Positions 8,774 to 17,853 are shown, numbered from the stretch's first letter. The stretch is DNA of 64,000 nt from an uncultured Dysgonomonas sp. (GCF_934668725.1 NZ_CAKUOF010000011.1:1-64000); one strand, 5' to 3'. The notes: generated from the sequence alone by a model not told the origin. Program-made: numbers and translations.

Positions 8774-9364
8774 TTGAGATTTTTCAAACAAAATAGAGAC
8801 AAATCTGTAGATTATACAGATGAAGAACTGTTAGAGCAATACCGAGAGACCGGTGATTCCGAGTATTTTGGTCAGCTTTATAACAGGTATATTCCGTTGA
8901 TATATGGTCTCTGTTTGAAATATTTGCAAAATGAAGATCAATCTCAAGATGCAGTTATGGAGATATTCGAAAACTTACTTCCCCGGGTAAGCACATACGA
9001 AATTAAAGTTTTTAAGACATGGCTGTACAGCGTAGTCCGAAACCACTGTTTTCACCTGTTAAAAGAAAATAAAAAAGAAATAATTGTAGATTTTGATTCC
9101 ACTGTTATGGAATCTGACACAATTTTAACTCTATTAAGTGAAGACGTGGAAAAGGAGCATGAGGATGCATTGAATTACTGCATGGCTAAACTCTCCGAGC
9201 CACAACGAATATCGATCAATAAGTTCTTTTATGAAGAGATGTCTTATGCCGATATTGTTGCACTAACTGGATATGATCTGAAAAGCGTAAAAAGCTACAT
9301 TCAAAATGGTAAACGTAATTTGAAATTGTGTATAGAAAGCAGGCTGAATAATGAAATTTCTTGA
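8774..9364 (+). CDS. ECF-like RNA polymerase sigma factor
   Basis: The product is a sigma-70 family regulator of about 196 residues. Region 2 is visible as EELLEQYRETGDSEYFGQLYNRY through DQSQDAVMEIFE, and region 4 as a helix-turn-helix (MSYADIVALTGY followed by LKSVKSYIQNGKRNLK). The frame is open back to 8720, but the promoter at 8720-8750 makes TTG 8774 (MRFFKQNRDK) the better start. Its stop overlaps the start of the next gene by 14 bases, which indicates translational coupling with a membrane protein that is probably its anti-sigma partner. The target regulon cannot be read from this window. Confidence 0.85.
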   Translation: MRFFKQNRDKSVDYTDEELLEQYRETGDSEYFGQLYNRYIPLIYGLCLKYLQNEDQSQDAVMEIFENLLPRVSTYEIKVFKTWLYSVVRNHCFHLLKENKKEIIVDFDSTVMESDTILTLLSEDVEKEHEDALNYCMAKLSEPQRISINKFFYEEMSYADIVALTGYDLKSVKSYIQNGKRNLKLCIESRLNNEIS

Positions 9365-10622
9365 TTACATACAAGGAGTCCGTAGAGGGAAAGGCGCTCA
9401 TCGTATAGAACACGAGGCGATGAATGATCCTTTTTTGTCTGCTGCTATCGAAGGATATGATTCTGTAGAAGGAAATCATGTCGATCGAATAGCACGCATG
9501 CAGGCATCTGTACTTGCCCGTACGACTTTGCGTGAATCCAGATCAGGAGCATGGAAAATTGCTGTTGCAGCTGTTGCAGTTATTGCTTTACTTAGTGGAT
9601 ATTTTGCCCTTATGAATCATGAGTCATCAATGGCACTTGCTCATGAGACCGAAAATTCATACATAAATCTATACGCTCCCGAAGTTTATATAGAACAAAA
9701 AAGACTAGAACTTACAGCCATGATGGAGAATGATCCGTCACAAGATGCATCTGTAGAATCGGTTGTTCCTATTTCTAATTTGGATGATGTGATAAAGCCA
9801 GTAGAAGTGCTTCCTCTATATCTGCCCGGTACTTATGTTGAGTTAAAGAAAGAAGAATCAGCAGAAATGCCTGCTTCTACAGAAGATAATAAGAAGATAT
9901 TTATAGCCGATGCTTCATCTTCAATTTTGGCAGAAGCAAAAGTTCCTGTAACCCAGTCAGGAAACACCAAAGTACAGCAAATGCCTGAGAAATTGAAGGA
10001 TGCTTGGACTACCAAAGAAGTGACAGAGATAACCCGAAGCCGAATTGTAGAGGTAAATAAAAGTACTGCAAAAGGTAAAAATAGCAGAGTAATGGAAATG
10101 GCTGTTGCTGAAGAACCAACAAGGTCTACAGTAAAAGAAACCGAAGCTACATCATTACCTAAAGTAGATAGTCACGAAGCTCGTTTATTAGCTGAACAAG
10201 CCGGATTTGATAAAATTGAAGTGGTTGGAGCCGATGAATTAAATGGAAATGCACTTGAGCTAAACGAGGTGGAAAGTACTACCCGTAAAGTATCACGTGA
10301 ATCTTTTTACAGGCCTAAAGCAAGATCAAATTCATTTGCATCGGAATCATCAAAAAGAATAGAGCCTGAACCGTTAATGGGTAAAAAAGAATATAAGAAA
10401 TATCTTAAAGATAATATGATTCGCCCACAGGATGGTGATTGTAAAGATGTAAAAGGTAAAGTCGTTTTACAACTCTCTGTTGATAAAGATGGCAATCCTA
10501 CAAATATTATTGTAACAAAAGGTCTATGTAAATCATTGGATCGAGAAGCTGTTCGCCTTGTGAAAAGCGGTCCCAAGTGGAAATATGGAACTTTGCGCGC
10601 AAATGTTGAAGTGCAATTTTAG
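9351..10622 (+). CDS. Putative anti-sigma membrane protein with TonB-like C-terminal domain
   Basis: The 423-residue protein has a short cytoplasmic N-terminus with HEAMNDPFLSAAIEGYDS (about residues 22-39), a motif seen in Bacteroidota anti-sigma-like proteins. One transmembrane helix lies at about 68-87. A long acidic, low-complexity periplasmic linker of roughly 240 residues follows, and the C-terminal 80 residues resemble a TonB C-terminal domain (VVLQLSVDKDGNPTNIIV, then LDREAVRLVKSGPKW). The gene starts inside the sigma factor coding sequence. Topology and context suggest it senses an envelope signal and controls the sigma factor, but that is inference. No standard zinc-binding anti-sigma motif is present. 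Confidence 0.75.
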   Translation: MKFLDYIQGVRRGKGAHRIEHEAMNDPFLSAAIEGYDSVEGNHVDRIARMQASVLARTTLRESRSGAWKIAVAAVAVIALLSGYFALMNHESSMALAHETENSYINLYAPEVYIEQKRLELTAMMENDPSQDASVESVVPISNLDDVIKPVEVLPLYLPGTYVELKKEESAEMPASTEDNKKIFIADASSSILAEAKVPVTQSGNTKVQQMPEKLKDAWTTKEVTEITRSRIVEVNKSTAKGKNSRVMEMAVAEEPTRSTVKETEATSLPKVDSHEARLLAEQAGFDKIEVVGADELNGNALELNEVESTTRKVSRESFYRPKARSNSFASESSKRIEPEPLMGKKEYKKYLKDNMIRPQDGDCKDVKGKVVLQLSVDKDGNPTNIIVTKGLCKSLDREAVRLVKSGPKWKYGTLRANVEVQF

Positions 10623-10631
10623 ATAAATACT

Positions 10632-10639
10632 TATCTTTG
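10632..10639 (+). promoter_or_regulatory. Candidate -7 element for the RNase H gene
   Basis: TATCTTTG is a perfect TAnnTTTG match 27 bases before the RNase H start codon. A normally spaced -33 element is not evident, since the nearest TTG (10605-10607) would leave a 24-base spacer. Confidence 0.4.
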
Positions 10640-10666
10640 CTATCTAAACATTCTTCCTTTAGATAA

Positions 10667-11293
10667 ATGGCAAAAAAAAACTTCTATGTAGTATGGAATG
10701 GTGTTGTCCCCGGGGTATATAACTCTTGGGATGAATGCAAAGCGCAAGTTTCGGGCTACGATGGAGCCATATATAAATCATTTCCTTCATTAGAACAAGC
10801 AAAGAAGGCTTTCGATGAAAGTCCTTGGTTGTATGTTGGTAAACAAGCAAAAAAAGAATCACCAAAGAAATTACTTTCTAATCCTGCTATAATAAAAGAT
10901 AGCTTAGCTGTAGATGCTGCTTGCAGTGGAAATCCCGGTTTAATGGAATATCGGGGTGTCTATGTATTGACCGGTGAGCAAATTTTTCATCAGGGACCTT
11001 ATGAGCAGGGAACGAATAATATTGGAGAATTTTTAGCTTTAGTACATGGATTGGCTTTGTTGAAACAAAAAAAGCTGACAATGCCTTTATACTCAGATAG
11101 TGCAAATGCTATCAAATGGGTAAAAGACAAGAAGTGCAAAACAAAGCTGGAGAAAACCCCCGAGAATCTATCCTTGTTTTATATGATAGACCGTGCCGAA
11201 AAATGGTTGAAAGAAAATACCTATACCACAAAAATTATAAAATGGGAAACCTCGGAATGGGGCGAAATCCCAGCCGACTTTGGCAGAAAATAA
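10667..11293 (+). CDS. Ribonuclease HI with N-terminal viroplasmin domain
   Basis: The 208-residue enzyme degrades RNA in RNA-DNA hybrids. Residues 4-50 form a caulimovirus viroplasmin-type domain (FYVVWNGVVPGVYNSWDEC), which binds hybrids in RNases of this type. The RNase H fold follows with a complete acidic set: Asp83 in VDAACSGNPG, Glu121 in IGEFLA, Asp144 in YSDSANA and Asp204 in PADFGRK. The architecture matches eukaryotic RNase H1-like enzymes and is common in Bacteroidota. The last bases of the frame run into an alternative upstream start of the next gene, and the likely ATG of that gene lies 19 bases downstream. Confidence 0.92.
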   Translation: MAKKNFYVVWNGVVPGVYNSWDECKAQVSGYDGAIYKSFPSLEQAKKAFDESPWLYVGKQAKKESPKKLLSNPAIIKDSLAVDAACSGNPGLMEYRGVYVLTGEQIFHQGPYEQGTNNIGEFLALVHGLALLKQKKLTMPLYSDSANAIKWVKDKKCKTKLEKTPENLSLFYMIDRAEKWLKENTYTTKIIKWETSEWGEIPADFGRK

Positions 11294-11312
11294 ATATAGC
11301 AATAGACAAATT

Positions 11313-11972
11313 ATGGCTTTTAACGGATTTACACCTGCAACGATACAATTTTTCAAAGATCTACAAGATAATAACTATAAAGAGTGGTTCGAAGAACATC
11401 GTTCTGTTTATGATAATGAACTTGTAAAGCCATTTAAGGAGCTTATTTCAACGCTCACTCCTACGATGTACAATATTGACTCGCAATTCGAATTACGTCC
11501 TCACAGGGTACTGTCCCGCATCTATCGAGACGTGCGTTTCTCTAAGAATAAAGACCCTTACAAAACTTGTTTATGGATGAGTTTTCAAGTTCCGACACCG
11601 GATTGGGTGAATATACCCGGTTTTTTTATGGAACTTAATGCTGAAACCTATTTTTATGGAATGGGTTTATTCGCTCCAAAGAAAAAAACAATGGATGCTT
11701 TACGAGATAGTATAGCATATGATGCTAAGGAGTTTCAGGCTCAAACACAGAAGATACTTGATCGGGGTTTTGTGATATATGGTGATGAATATAAACGTCC
11801 TATTCCAAATGAATTATCGGAGTATTTTCAGCCATGGGTACAACGTAAGAATTTGTATGTTGGCAAAAATATACCTATAAATGAGGATGTTTTCTCCCCT
11901 AAATTTGCAGAAATTATTCGAGAGGATTACGAATCATTAGTTTGGTTATACGACTTTCTCAAAGATGAGTAA
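11313..11972 (+). CDS. DUF2461 family protein
   Basis: The product is a 219-residue member of the DUF2461 (TIGR02453) family of unknown function. The family pattern is clear: an N-terminal FTPATIQFFKDL...NNYKEWFEEHR segment, then RPHRVLSRIYRDVRFSKNKDPYKT and a FMELNAETYFYGMG strand pair. The ATG at 11313 places the conserved start correctly. The frame is open to 11280, but that would overlap the RNase H gene. The protein has no signal peptide or membrane segment. It is probably cotranscribed with RNase H, and a bidirectional terminator follows at 12013. Confidence 0.88.
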   Translation: MAFNGFTPATIQFFKDLQDNNYKEWFEEHRSVYDNELVKPFKELISTLTPTMYNIDSQFELRPHRVLSRIYRDVRFSKNKDPYKTCLWMSFQVPTPDWVNIPGFFMELNAETYFYGMGLFAPKKKTMDALRDSIAYDAKEFQAQTQKILDRGFVIYGDEYKRPIPNELSEYFQPWVQRKNLYVGKNIPINEDVFSPKFAEIIREDYESLVWLYDFLKDE

Positions 11973-12012
11973 TCTAATTTATATTTAAAAGTGTTTGTTC
12001 TTGAGCAGCATA

Positions 12013-12046
12013 AAAAAAGCTCTAATCCGATGATTAGAGCTTTTTT
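12013..12046. terminator. Bidirectional terminator
   Basis: An A-rich left flank, the stem GCTCTAAT with ATTAGAGC, and a run of six T form a symmetrical terminator. It lies between the DUF2461 gene and the opposing DUF4252 gene. Confidence 0.85.
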
Positions 12047-12062
12047 ATACTTTGGCTATTTA

Positions 12063-12566
12063 TTACTTTTGCTGTTGTTTTATTATATCGGCAATATCAG
12101 ATTCGTCCATCCTGCCATTCATTCTTATAATTACAATTTCGTTATCCTCGCTATCTATTGCGAAAACATATATCTGAGGGATTATTGCCCCTTCTCTTTT
12201 GGCAATAATACGTACTTTGTCACTGTCATCAATTACATTTATTAGAGTTTCATACCCTTTCTCGTCTTGTATATTGTCAAGATCTTTTAAGAAGAGGTCT
12301 TTTACTTCAGTAGAACAAGAGCTTAAATTGATAATATCTATAGATTCAAGCTTTTCCATAAAGGGAGGGGTTGGAGAGGACATTATCCCTGTAGAGTCTG
12401 CCGCTTTAGCTGCCGCTAATGAGGCTTCCAACATTGAGCGGTCGACCAGTTGATATTCCGCATTTTCGATCATAGATAACCCCGATACCCAGTTACTTAA
12501 ATCTTGAGCCGAAGCAATTGGGCTTATTGTAAAAATTAATAATATACAGGAAATGAATTTTTTCAT
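12063..12566 (-). CDS. DUF4252 family secreted protein
   Basis: The 167-residue protein has a signal peptide ending at about SASAQ (residues 17-21), so it is periplasmic or surface exposed. The body fits the DUF4252 family: an alpha/beta domain with FMEKLESIDIINLSSC, a stretch of acidic helices and the C-terminal strands VIIRMNGRMDESDIADII. DUF4252 genes in Bacteroidota often sit near ECF sigma factor genes, as here at about 3 kb. The function is unknown. The terminator at 12013-12046 ends it, and 68 bases separate its start from the HAD gene upstream. Confidence 0.8.
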   Translation of the reverse strand: MKKFISCILLIFTISPIASAQDLSNWVSGLSMIENAEYQLVDRSMLEASLAAAKAADSTGIMSSPTPPFMEKLESIDIINLSSCSTEVKDLFLKDLDNIQDEKGYETLINVIDDSDKVRIIAKREGAIIPQIYVFAIDSEDNEIVIIRMNGRMDESDIADIIKQQQK

Positions 12567-12634
12567 AAATTATTTTATCATTGATAAATATGGCAAACGT
12601 TTCTGTTTTAAAGTCTGTGCGAGAACATGAAAAA

Positions 12635-13285
12635 TTAATCGGGAATAAACAAGTCGGTTATTCTTTCACCACCAGTTAAATGATAAGCTTGTAATCCAAA
12701 ATTTCGAGCTTCTGTTATATTAAGTTCATTATCATCAATAAATAAAGTGTTTTTAGGATTGAGGCGTATATCATCCATTACCTGTCTGTATATTTCATGA
12801 TCGGGTTTTCTAAGTTGCATTTCGTCCGAATAGAAACATTTGATAAATAAGTCATCAAAATTTTCGCCGAATTGCTCTCTAAACATCGCTTTAAATTTAA
12901 CTCTGTGAGGAAAATTAGTATTGCTGAGCAAGTAAGTTCTGTAATTCTTTTTTATGTTTTCCAGTAAAGCTATGCGTTCTGGTAAGTAAGGCTGTAATAA
13001 GGCATTCCATGCGTCCCATATTTGTTTTTCGGATACGTTTTTGGCTGCCGGATAGTCTGTATGAATTGCATCTATAAATTGCGAAGGAGTAATAAGACCT
13101 AATTCAAGATCGAGTAAGAACTTTTTGTGAGCAGATATAATATCATCAGATTCTAAACCTTCGATGCGCAGATTACTAAAAGCTGCTATAGTTCGTCCGA
13201 TGTTAATGTCCATAATGACTCCTCCAAAATCGAATATAATATTTTCGATTTCGGATACAGGAAAATTCGGTATATTTAATTTCAT
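12635..13285 (-). CDS. HAD superfamily phosphatase
   Basis: The 216-residue protein of the haloacid dehalogenase superfamily (subfamily IA) has all four motifs. Motif I is FDFGGVIMD with nucleophile Asp19, motif II is LLSNTN near 120, motif III is the Lys of RKPDHEIY near 160, and motif IV is FIDDNELN near 180. The first motif has Gly in place of the usual second Asp (DFGG rather than DxD). That pattern is typical of the YihX/epoxide-hydrolase-like branch that acts on sugar phosphates, including glucose-1-phosphate in YihX itself. The substrate here is unassigned. Confidence 0.88.
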   Translation of the reverse strand: MKLNIPNFPVSEIENIIFDFGGVIMDINIGRTIAAFSNLRIEGLESDDIISAHKKFLLDLELGLITPSQFIDAIHTDYPAAKNVSEKQIWDAWNALLQPYLPERIALLENIKKNYRTYLLSNTNFPHRVKFKAMFREQFGENFDDLFIKCFYSDEMQLRKPDHEIYRQVMDDIRLNPKNTLFIDDNELNITEARNFGLQAYHLTGGERITDLFIPD

Positions 13286-13474
13286 TTCAACGGTTTTTAT
13301 AAACTACGAATATAAGTAAATTTTCTTTATGGAAACTCCTGTAAGCAAAGGAAAAACGAGAAATATAAAGTTACAGATCATTTGATAGGTTTGGTAAATA
13401 TAAGGACAATAGGTAATTGTTACGATGAAACTTATCAATAGCTATTTTGGATTATTTATTTCATTATTTTTCTA

Positions 13475-13482
13475 TACTTTTG
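13475..13482 (+). promoter_or_regulatory. Candidate -7 element for ddh
   Basis: TACTTTTG matches TAnnTTTG 66 bases upstream of the ddh start. The nearest TTTG (13446-13449) gives a 25-base spacer, longer than usual. Confidence 0.35.
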
Positions 13483-13548
13483 TAAGCTGTTTGATAATAC
13501 AACGGCTAGATTTCCTGACAAAATATTATTTATAAAAATAACAATTAT

Positions 13549-14445
13549 ATGAGTAAAATAAAAGCGGCAATTGTCGGATATGGTAATATCGGAAAATATG
13601 TTCTGGATGCAATCTTAAGTTCTCCTGATTTTGAAGTTGCAGGTATTGTACGTCGTAACCCAAATGATATTCCTGTAGAGCTTAATAATTATAAAGTTGT
13701 AGCCAGTGTTAAAGAATTGGGCAAAGTCGATGTTGCAATTCTGGCAACCCCAACGAGAAGTGTAGAGAGTTATGCTAAGGAATGCCTGGCTTTAGGTATC
13801 AATACGGTTGATAGTTATGATATACATGGTGGCATTGTAGATCTTCGTCGTAGTTTAGATGCTACAGCAAAAGAGTACAAAGCAGTATCTGTAATTTCGG
13901 CAGGATGGGATCCTGGTACAGACTCGATGATTCGGTCTATGTTCGAATTTATGGCTCCTAAAGGAGTTACATATACAAATTTTGGTCCGGGTATGAGTAT
14001 GGGGCATACAGTAGCAGTAAAGGCTATCAAGGGTGTGAAAGCAGCTTTGTCTATGACTATTCCTCTGGGAACGAGTATTCATCGCCGTATGGTATATATT
14101 GAAGTAGAAGAAGGTCATAAATTTGAAGATGTAGCAGCAGCAATTAAAGCAGATGATTATTTTGCACATGACGAAACACATGTAACTCAGGTTGATTGTG
14201 TAGACGACCTAAAAGATATGGGACATGGTGTAAATATGGTTCGCAAAGGAGTTTCGGGAAATACACAAAATCAATTGCTCGATTTTAATATGAAAATTAA
14301 CAATCCGGCTTTAACTGCTCAAGTGTTGGTTGCTTCGGCACGTGCATCGTTAAAACAAGCTCCGGGTGCATATACAATGATAGAAATCCCGATTATTGAT
14401 TATATTTATGGGGAGAGAGAATCTCTAATTAAGAAATTGGTATAA
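13549..14445 (+). CDS. ddh: meso-diaminopimelate D-dehydrogenase
   Basis: The 298-residue NADPH-dependent enzyme forms meso-diaminopimelate directly from tetrahydrodipicolinate and ammonia, for lysine and peptidoglycan synthesis. The N-terminal Rossmann motif is AAIVGYGNIGKYV, and the substrate-domain signature SAGWDPGTDSMIR lies near residues 119-131. GPGMSMGHTVAVKAIKGVK further supports Ddh-type enzymes over homoserine dehydrogenase. Length is normal. The single-step Ddh route is well known in Bacteroides-group bacteria. IspE follows after 17 bases, so the two are probably cotranscribed. Confidence 0.93.
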   Translation: MSKIKAAIVGYGNIGKYVLDAILSSPDFEVAGIVRRNPNDIPVELNNYKVVASVKELGKVDVAILATPTRSVESYAKECLALGINTVDSYDIHGGIVDLRRSLDATAKEYKAVSVISAGWDPGTDSMIRSMFEFMAPKGVTYTNFGPGMSMGHTVAVKAIKGVKAALSMTIPLGTSIHRRMVYIEVEEGHKFEDVAAAIKADDYFAHDETHVTQVDCVDDLKDMGHGVNMVRKGVSGNTQNQLLDFNMKINNPALTAQVLVASARASLKQAPGAYTMIEIPIIDYIYGERESLIKKLV

Positions 14446-14462
14446 AATTTACTTGAAAAACT

Positions 14463-15275
14463 ATGATTTGTTTTCCAAATGCAAAGATTAATTTGGGTTT
14501 GAATATTGTCTCGAAAAGAGACGATGGATATCACAATCTGGAGACAGTCTTTTATCCGATAATGATAAAAGATGCTTTGGAGATAATTATATCTGAGCAA
14601 CAAGTGCAGGATTCTTTTATCGAGTCGGGACTTAAAACGGGTGCTTCTCCGGAAAATAATTTGGTAATGAAAGCATTAAAGTTAATGCGGGCACATTACA
14701 AAATTCCTTTTTTGGATGTTCATTTATTAAAGAAGATTCCTTTTGGTGCAGGAATTGGAGGTGGATCGGCTGATGCCGCCTTTATGCTGAAACTATTGAG
14801 AAATAAATTTTCGTTAGATGCAACAGATGAACAACTATCTGCATTAGCAGCTCAGTTGGGAGCCGATTGCCCGTTTTTTATTTACAACCGTCCATGTTTT
14901 GCAAGTGGAATAGGGGAGGTGCTCGAAAATGTAGATTTATCATTAGAAGGCTATTATTTGATGCTTATAAAGCCCGATATTAATGTTGCCACAAAAGATG
15001 CCTTTGCATTGATAAACCCGACGTATCCAGAGGTTTCTTTAAAAGAGATAATAAAGAAACCGGTTTCGGAATGGAAAGATTTGATGGTAAACGATTTCGA
15101 AAAAAGTATTTTCGCAAAACACCCTGCTATAGAACAAATTAAGTTGAAATTATATGCTTTAGGAGCGGTATATGCTTCGATGTCGGGATCGGGATCGTCT
15201 GTATATGCTATCTTTAATAAGAAAACCGACTTAAAACATCATTTTGCAGACTGTTATGTCTGGGAACAAGAATAG
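14463..15275 (+). CDS. ispE: 4-diphosphocytidyl-2-C-methyl-D-erythritol kinase
   Basis: The 270-residue GHMP kinase phosphorylates CDP-methylerythritol in the non-mevalonate isoprenoid pathway. The N-terminal AKINLGLNIVSKRDDGYHNLETVF is the classic IspE start, and the GHMP ATP-binding loop is PFGAGIGGGSADAA near residues 94-107. A C-terminal SMSGSGSSVYAIF motif completes the fold. The length is slightly short but complete for Bacteroidota enzymes. It follows ddh after 17 bases and is closed by a strong hairpin terminator. Confidence 0.94.
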   Translation: MICFPNAKINLGLNIVSKRDDGYHNLETVFYPIMIKDALEIIISEQQVQDSFIESGLKTGASPENNLVMKALKLMRAHYKIPFLDVHLLKKIPFGAGIGGGSADAAFMLKLLRNKFSLDATDEQLSALAAQLGADCPFFIYNRPCFASGIGEVLENVDLSLEGYYLMLIKPDINVATKDAFALINPTYPEVSLKEIIKKPVSEWKDLMVNDFEKSIFAKHPAIEQIKLKLYALGAVYASMSGSGSSVYAIFNKKTDLKHHFADCYVWEQE

Positions 15276-15294
15276 TGTTTTGGCTTAAATAAAT

Positions 15295-15335
15295 AAAAGT
15301 AAGGAAGGCTATTCTGAATAGCCTTCCTTACTTTT
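15295..15335 (+). terminator. Strong terminator after ispE
   Basis: A long inverted repeat (AAAGTAAGGAAGGCTAT with ATAGCCTTCCTTACTTT) has a five-base loop and a T-rich tail. The stem is unusually long for this genome. Confidence 0.88.
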
Positions 15336-15459
15336 ATTTATTTGTTAAATTAGTATGTTTGGAAGTAGTTATAGCTATAAGTATCTTAATTTATTATCAT
15401 AATAATCTAATACTTCATAATAGGTATTTTTATTTCCTTAGTTTAGACCTTTTTTGTCC

Positions 15460-15467
15460 TATCTTTG
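15460..15467 (+). promoter_or_regulatory. Candidate -7 element for the TPR-AraC regulator
   Basis: TATCTTTG is a perfect TAnnTTTG box 35 bases upstream of the first possible start codon (15503). No clear -33 TTTG is found at 19-21 bases. Confidence 0.45.
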
Positions 15468-15502
15468 ATTTTACGATTGTACATGAGAATGTACTTTAGG
15501 CA

Positions 15503-17260
15503 ATGTCTTATATATTTAGATATATCGAAATGTTAAACAACGCTGACTTAAACAGAGGTAAATTAAGATTGAAACCAACTGTTAGTATTATCTTATCAAT
15601 TATATTGATAATGAGTACGTCTTGTAATAAAAACGATGAAGATGATATTCAAAAACTGGAAGCTTTGAAACAAGCTTATTTATGGAACTTATCTACAGAA
15701 AAAGGTCTTGAATATATTTATAAACTTAAACATGAAGCTTCGAAGTTGAAGAATGATCGTTACATTGGTACCGCATATTATTTTTTAGCCAGATCTTATT
15801 TAACAGATTCATCAAAAAGAGATAGTGTACTTTTTGCATTGGAAGAGGCTAAGATACATTATCGAAGAGCCGGCTATAAAAGAGGTGAAATTATTACAGA
15901 ATCGTACCTTGCCAATTATTTGATAGCAGAGGGAAGTTACGAGTTAGCATTGAGAAATATTTATTCTTTGCTGGCGGAGATGCCAGAGACGGACGATTAT
16001 TATCAGCACGCTACGGCATATTCAACACTTGCTAAAATCTACCTGTATTTAAATAAACCTAATGAGGCTCTTGATACTTCAAAGAAGGTATCTGAAATCT
16101 ATCAAAAGATGGATGATTCATCAGATATATTGAATGAATATAATTATAATTTCTTTATGTTGGCTACTGCTGCTACCCATGCGAAGAAATATGATTTGGC
16201 ATTATCATATGTGGATTCATTAAAAAATGGATTGAGTAGTCTAAAGGTATCAGATTTTTTTAAAAAACAACAGCTTTATCATGCAGATATAGTGGCTATC
16301 GAATGTCTTTTGGAGATGAATCGAATAAAAGAAGCTGAAGTCTTACTTGACAGTGTGTTTGCTTATATTAATGAATTTGGAAATATTAATGAGCAAGAAG
16401 CTAGTGTCTCGAATATGATGTTGTCTAGCTATTACTTAAAAAAACATGACTATGAAAAAGCGTTAGAATATAATAATTCTGTTACTTTCAGTAAAAACTC
16501 TGAATTTTTAAATTATATGCTTGCTCAGGAATTAAGAGCTGATATATTATTTGCCAAAGGTAATTATGCTGATGCTTTCAGGGTGAAGGATGAAATTTTT
16601 CAATTTTCTGATTCTGTTAAGTCAAGTAATATATCCAGACAAATCAATACTTTTGAGATTGGCTTGCAAAAGGAGATGTTAGAAAAAGAAAATGAATTGA
16701 AAGATAAATATACATATACAGTTGTTATATCTTTATCAATAGTCTGTATTTTACTGCTAAGCTTACTTTGGATAACTTTAAGAAATGCAAAAAAACTTAA
16801 GAAAAAGAACGAGTTGATATTCTCTCAATTCAGGGATTTGGATAAATATACAGATAAAATAAAAGAAGGCAATAATCTTTCTCAGGAGGTTAAGCCTAAC
16901 CTAGTTTTATTCGAAAAAATAAAATCGTACTTATGTACTACTGAGTCTTTTCGTAATACTGATATTTCAAGAGAATCTTTAGCTATGGAGTTTGGAACAA
17001 ACCGTCAATACTTAACAGAGGCAATACTGGAAAACACTGGTATGACTTTCATGGAATACATCACAGAAATGAGACTCGGATATGCCCGTCGCCTTTTATG
17101 TTATAATATAGATTTACCTATTGATGAGGTTTATATGACCTCTGGGTTTAACAGCAAGAGTACGTTTTATCGTCTTTTTAAGCAAAAATACGATTTAACA
17201 CCAAAGGAAATGAGAGAAATTGCGACTCAGAATAAGCAGGGTTCATCAGATAATGTTTGA
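15503..17260 (+). CDS. TPR-transmembrane-AraC-type regulator
   Basis: The product has 585 residues, or 576 if translation begins at the ATG at 15530, which gives a better signal-like N-terminus. A hydrophobic segment at 27-40 ends in STSC (Cys41), resembling a lipobox. Residues about 50-375 are helical TPR-like repeats, 380-403 a coiled coil, and 406-426 a clear transmembrane helix. A basic linker follows, then an AraC-type DNA-binding domain at about 470-575 (DISRESLAMEFGTNRQYLTEAI and SGFNSKSTFYRLFKQKYDLTPKEM). The likely topology is a periplasmic sensor with a cytoplasmic DNA-binding domain. The three secreted-protein genes downstream are plausible targets, but this is inferred only from position. 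Confidence 0.85.
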   Translation: MSYIFRYIEMLNNADLNRGKLRLKPTVSIILSIILIMSTSCNKNDEDDIQKLEALKQAYLWNLSTEKGLEYIYKLKHEASKLKNDRYIGTAYYFLARSYLTDSSKRDSVLFALEEAKIHYRRAGYKRGEIITESYLANYLIAEGSYELALRNIYSLLAEMPETDDYYQHATAYSTLAKIYLYLNKPNEALDTSKKVSEIYQKMDDSSDILNEYNYNFFMLATAATHAKKYDLALSYVDSLKNGLSSLKVSDFFKKQQLYHADIVAIECLLEMNRIKEAEVLLDSVFAYINEFGNINEQEASVSNMMLSSYYLKKHDYEKALEYNNSVTFSKNSEFLNYMLAQELRADILFAKGNYADAFRVKDEIFQFSDSVKSSNISRQINTFEIGLQKEMLEKENELKDKYTYTVVISLSIVCILLLSLLWITLRNAKKLKKKNELIFSQFRDLDKYTDKIKEGNNLSQEVKPNLVLFEKIKSYLCTTESFRNTDISRESLAMEFGTNRQYLTEAILENTGMTFMEYITEMRLGYARRLLCYNIDLPIDEVYMTSGFNSKSTFYRLFKQKYDLTPKEMREIATQNKQGSSDNV

Positions 17261-17327
17261 TGTATTTTTGGATATTAGGAAAGTATAAAATATAAGTATA
17301 GTATTACTTGATCTTTTGATCATTTAT

Positions 17328-17376
17328 AAAAAGGGATAGGCTCTGAATTTATTATTCAAAGCCTACCCCTTTTTTA
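17328..17376 (+). terminator. Terminator after the TPR-AraC regulator
   Basis: The stem AAAGGGATAGGC pairs with GCCTACCCCTTT with one mismatch, an additional inner TGAAT/ATTCA pairing, and a final run of T. It lies 67 bases after the stop codon. Confidence 0.75.
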
Positions 17377-17853
17377 TTCTTGAGTGTTTTGTTTTCAATC
17401 TTTTCTTTATTAAGGTGTTGCGTATTTGGGAATGTATTTTTGCTATATTGATAATTTGTTTTGCATTTTTGATACCTACACTTTTGTAGCTTATAATACT
17501 TTTGTCTCAACAACAAAAAGGATTTGCATACTAATTCCACTAACTCTAATCAAACGGCATTGTGTAAACATCTATAGTGTTTTTATAATGAATGTTATGC
17601 CCTATTATATAATAGATGATAATGAGAATTTATATCATTAAAATTAAAGTTCTTTTATATTCTTCATTATCGAAGAATATAACTTCGATTTATTTAAAAG
17701 TTTCTTCTAAAATAAAATCTCAGCTAACATATATTTACCCCAATAAATCTATTCATGGTTATTTGAGTAAAGCATTTTGTATAGAATATCAGTTTTTTTT
17801 GTTGTCGTTAATAATCTATACAAATAAGACTTTGCCTATGTCAACTATGTCTT

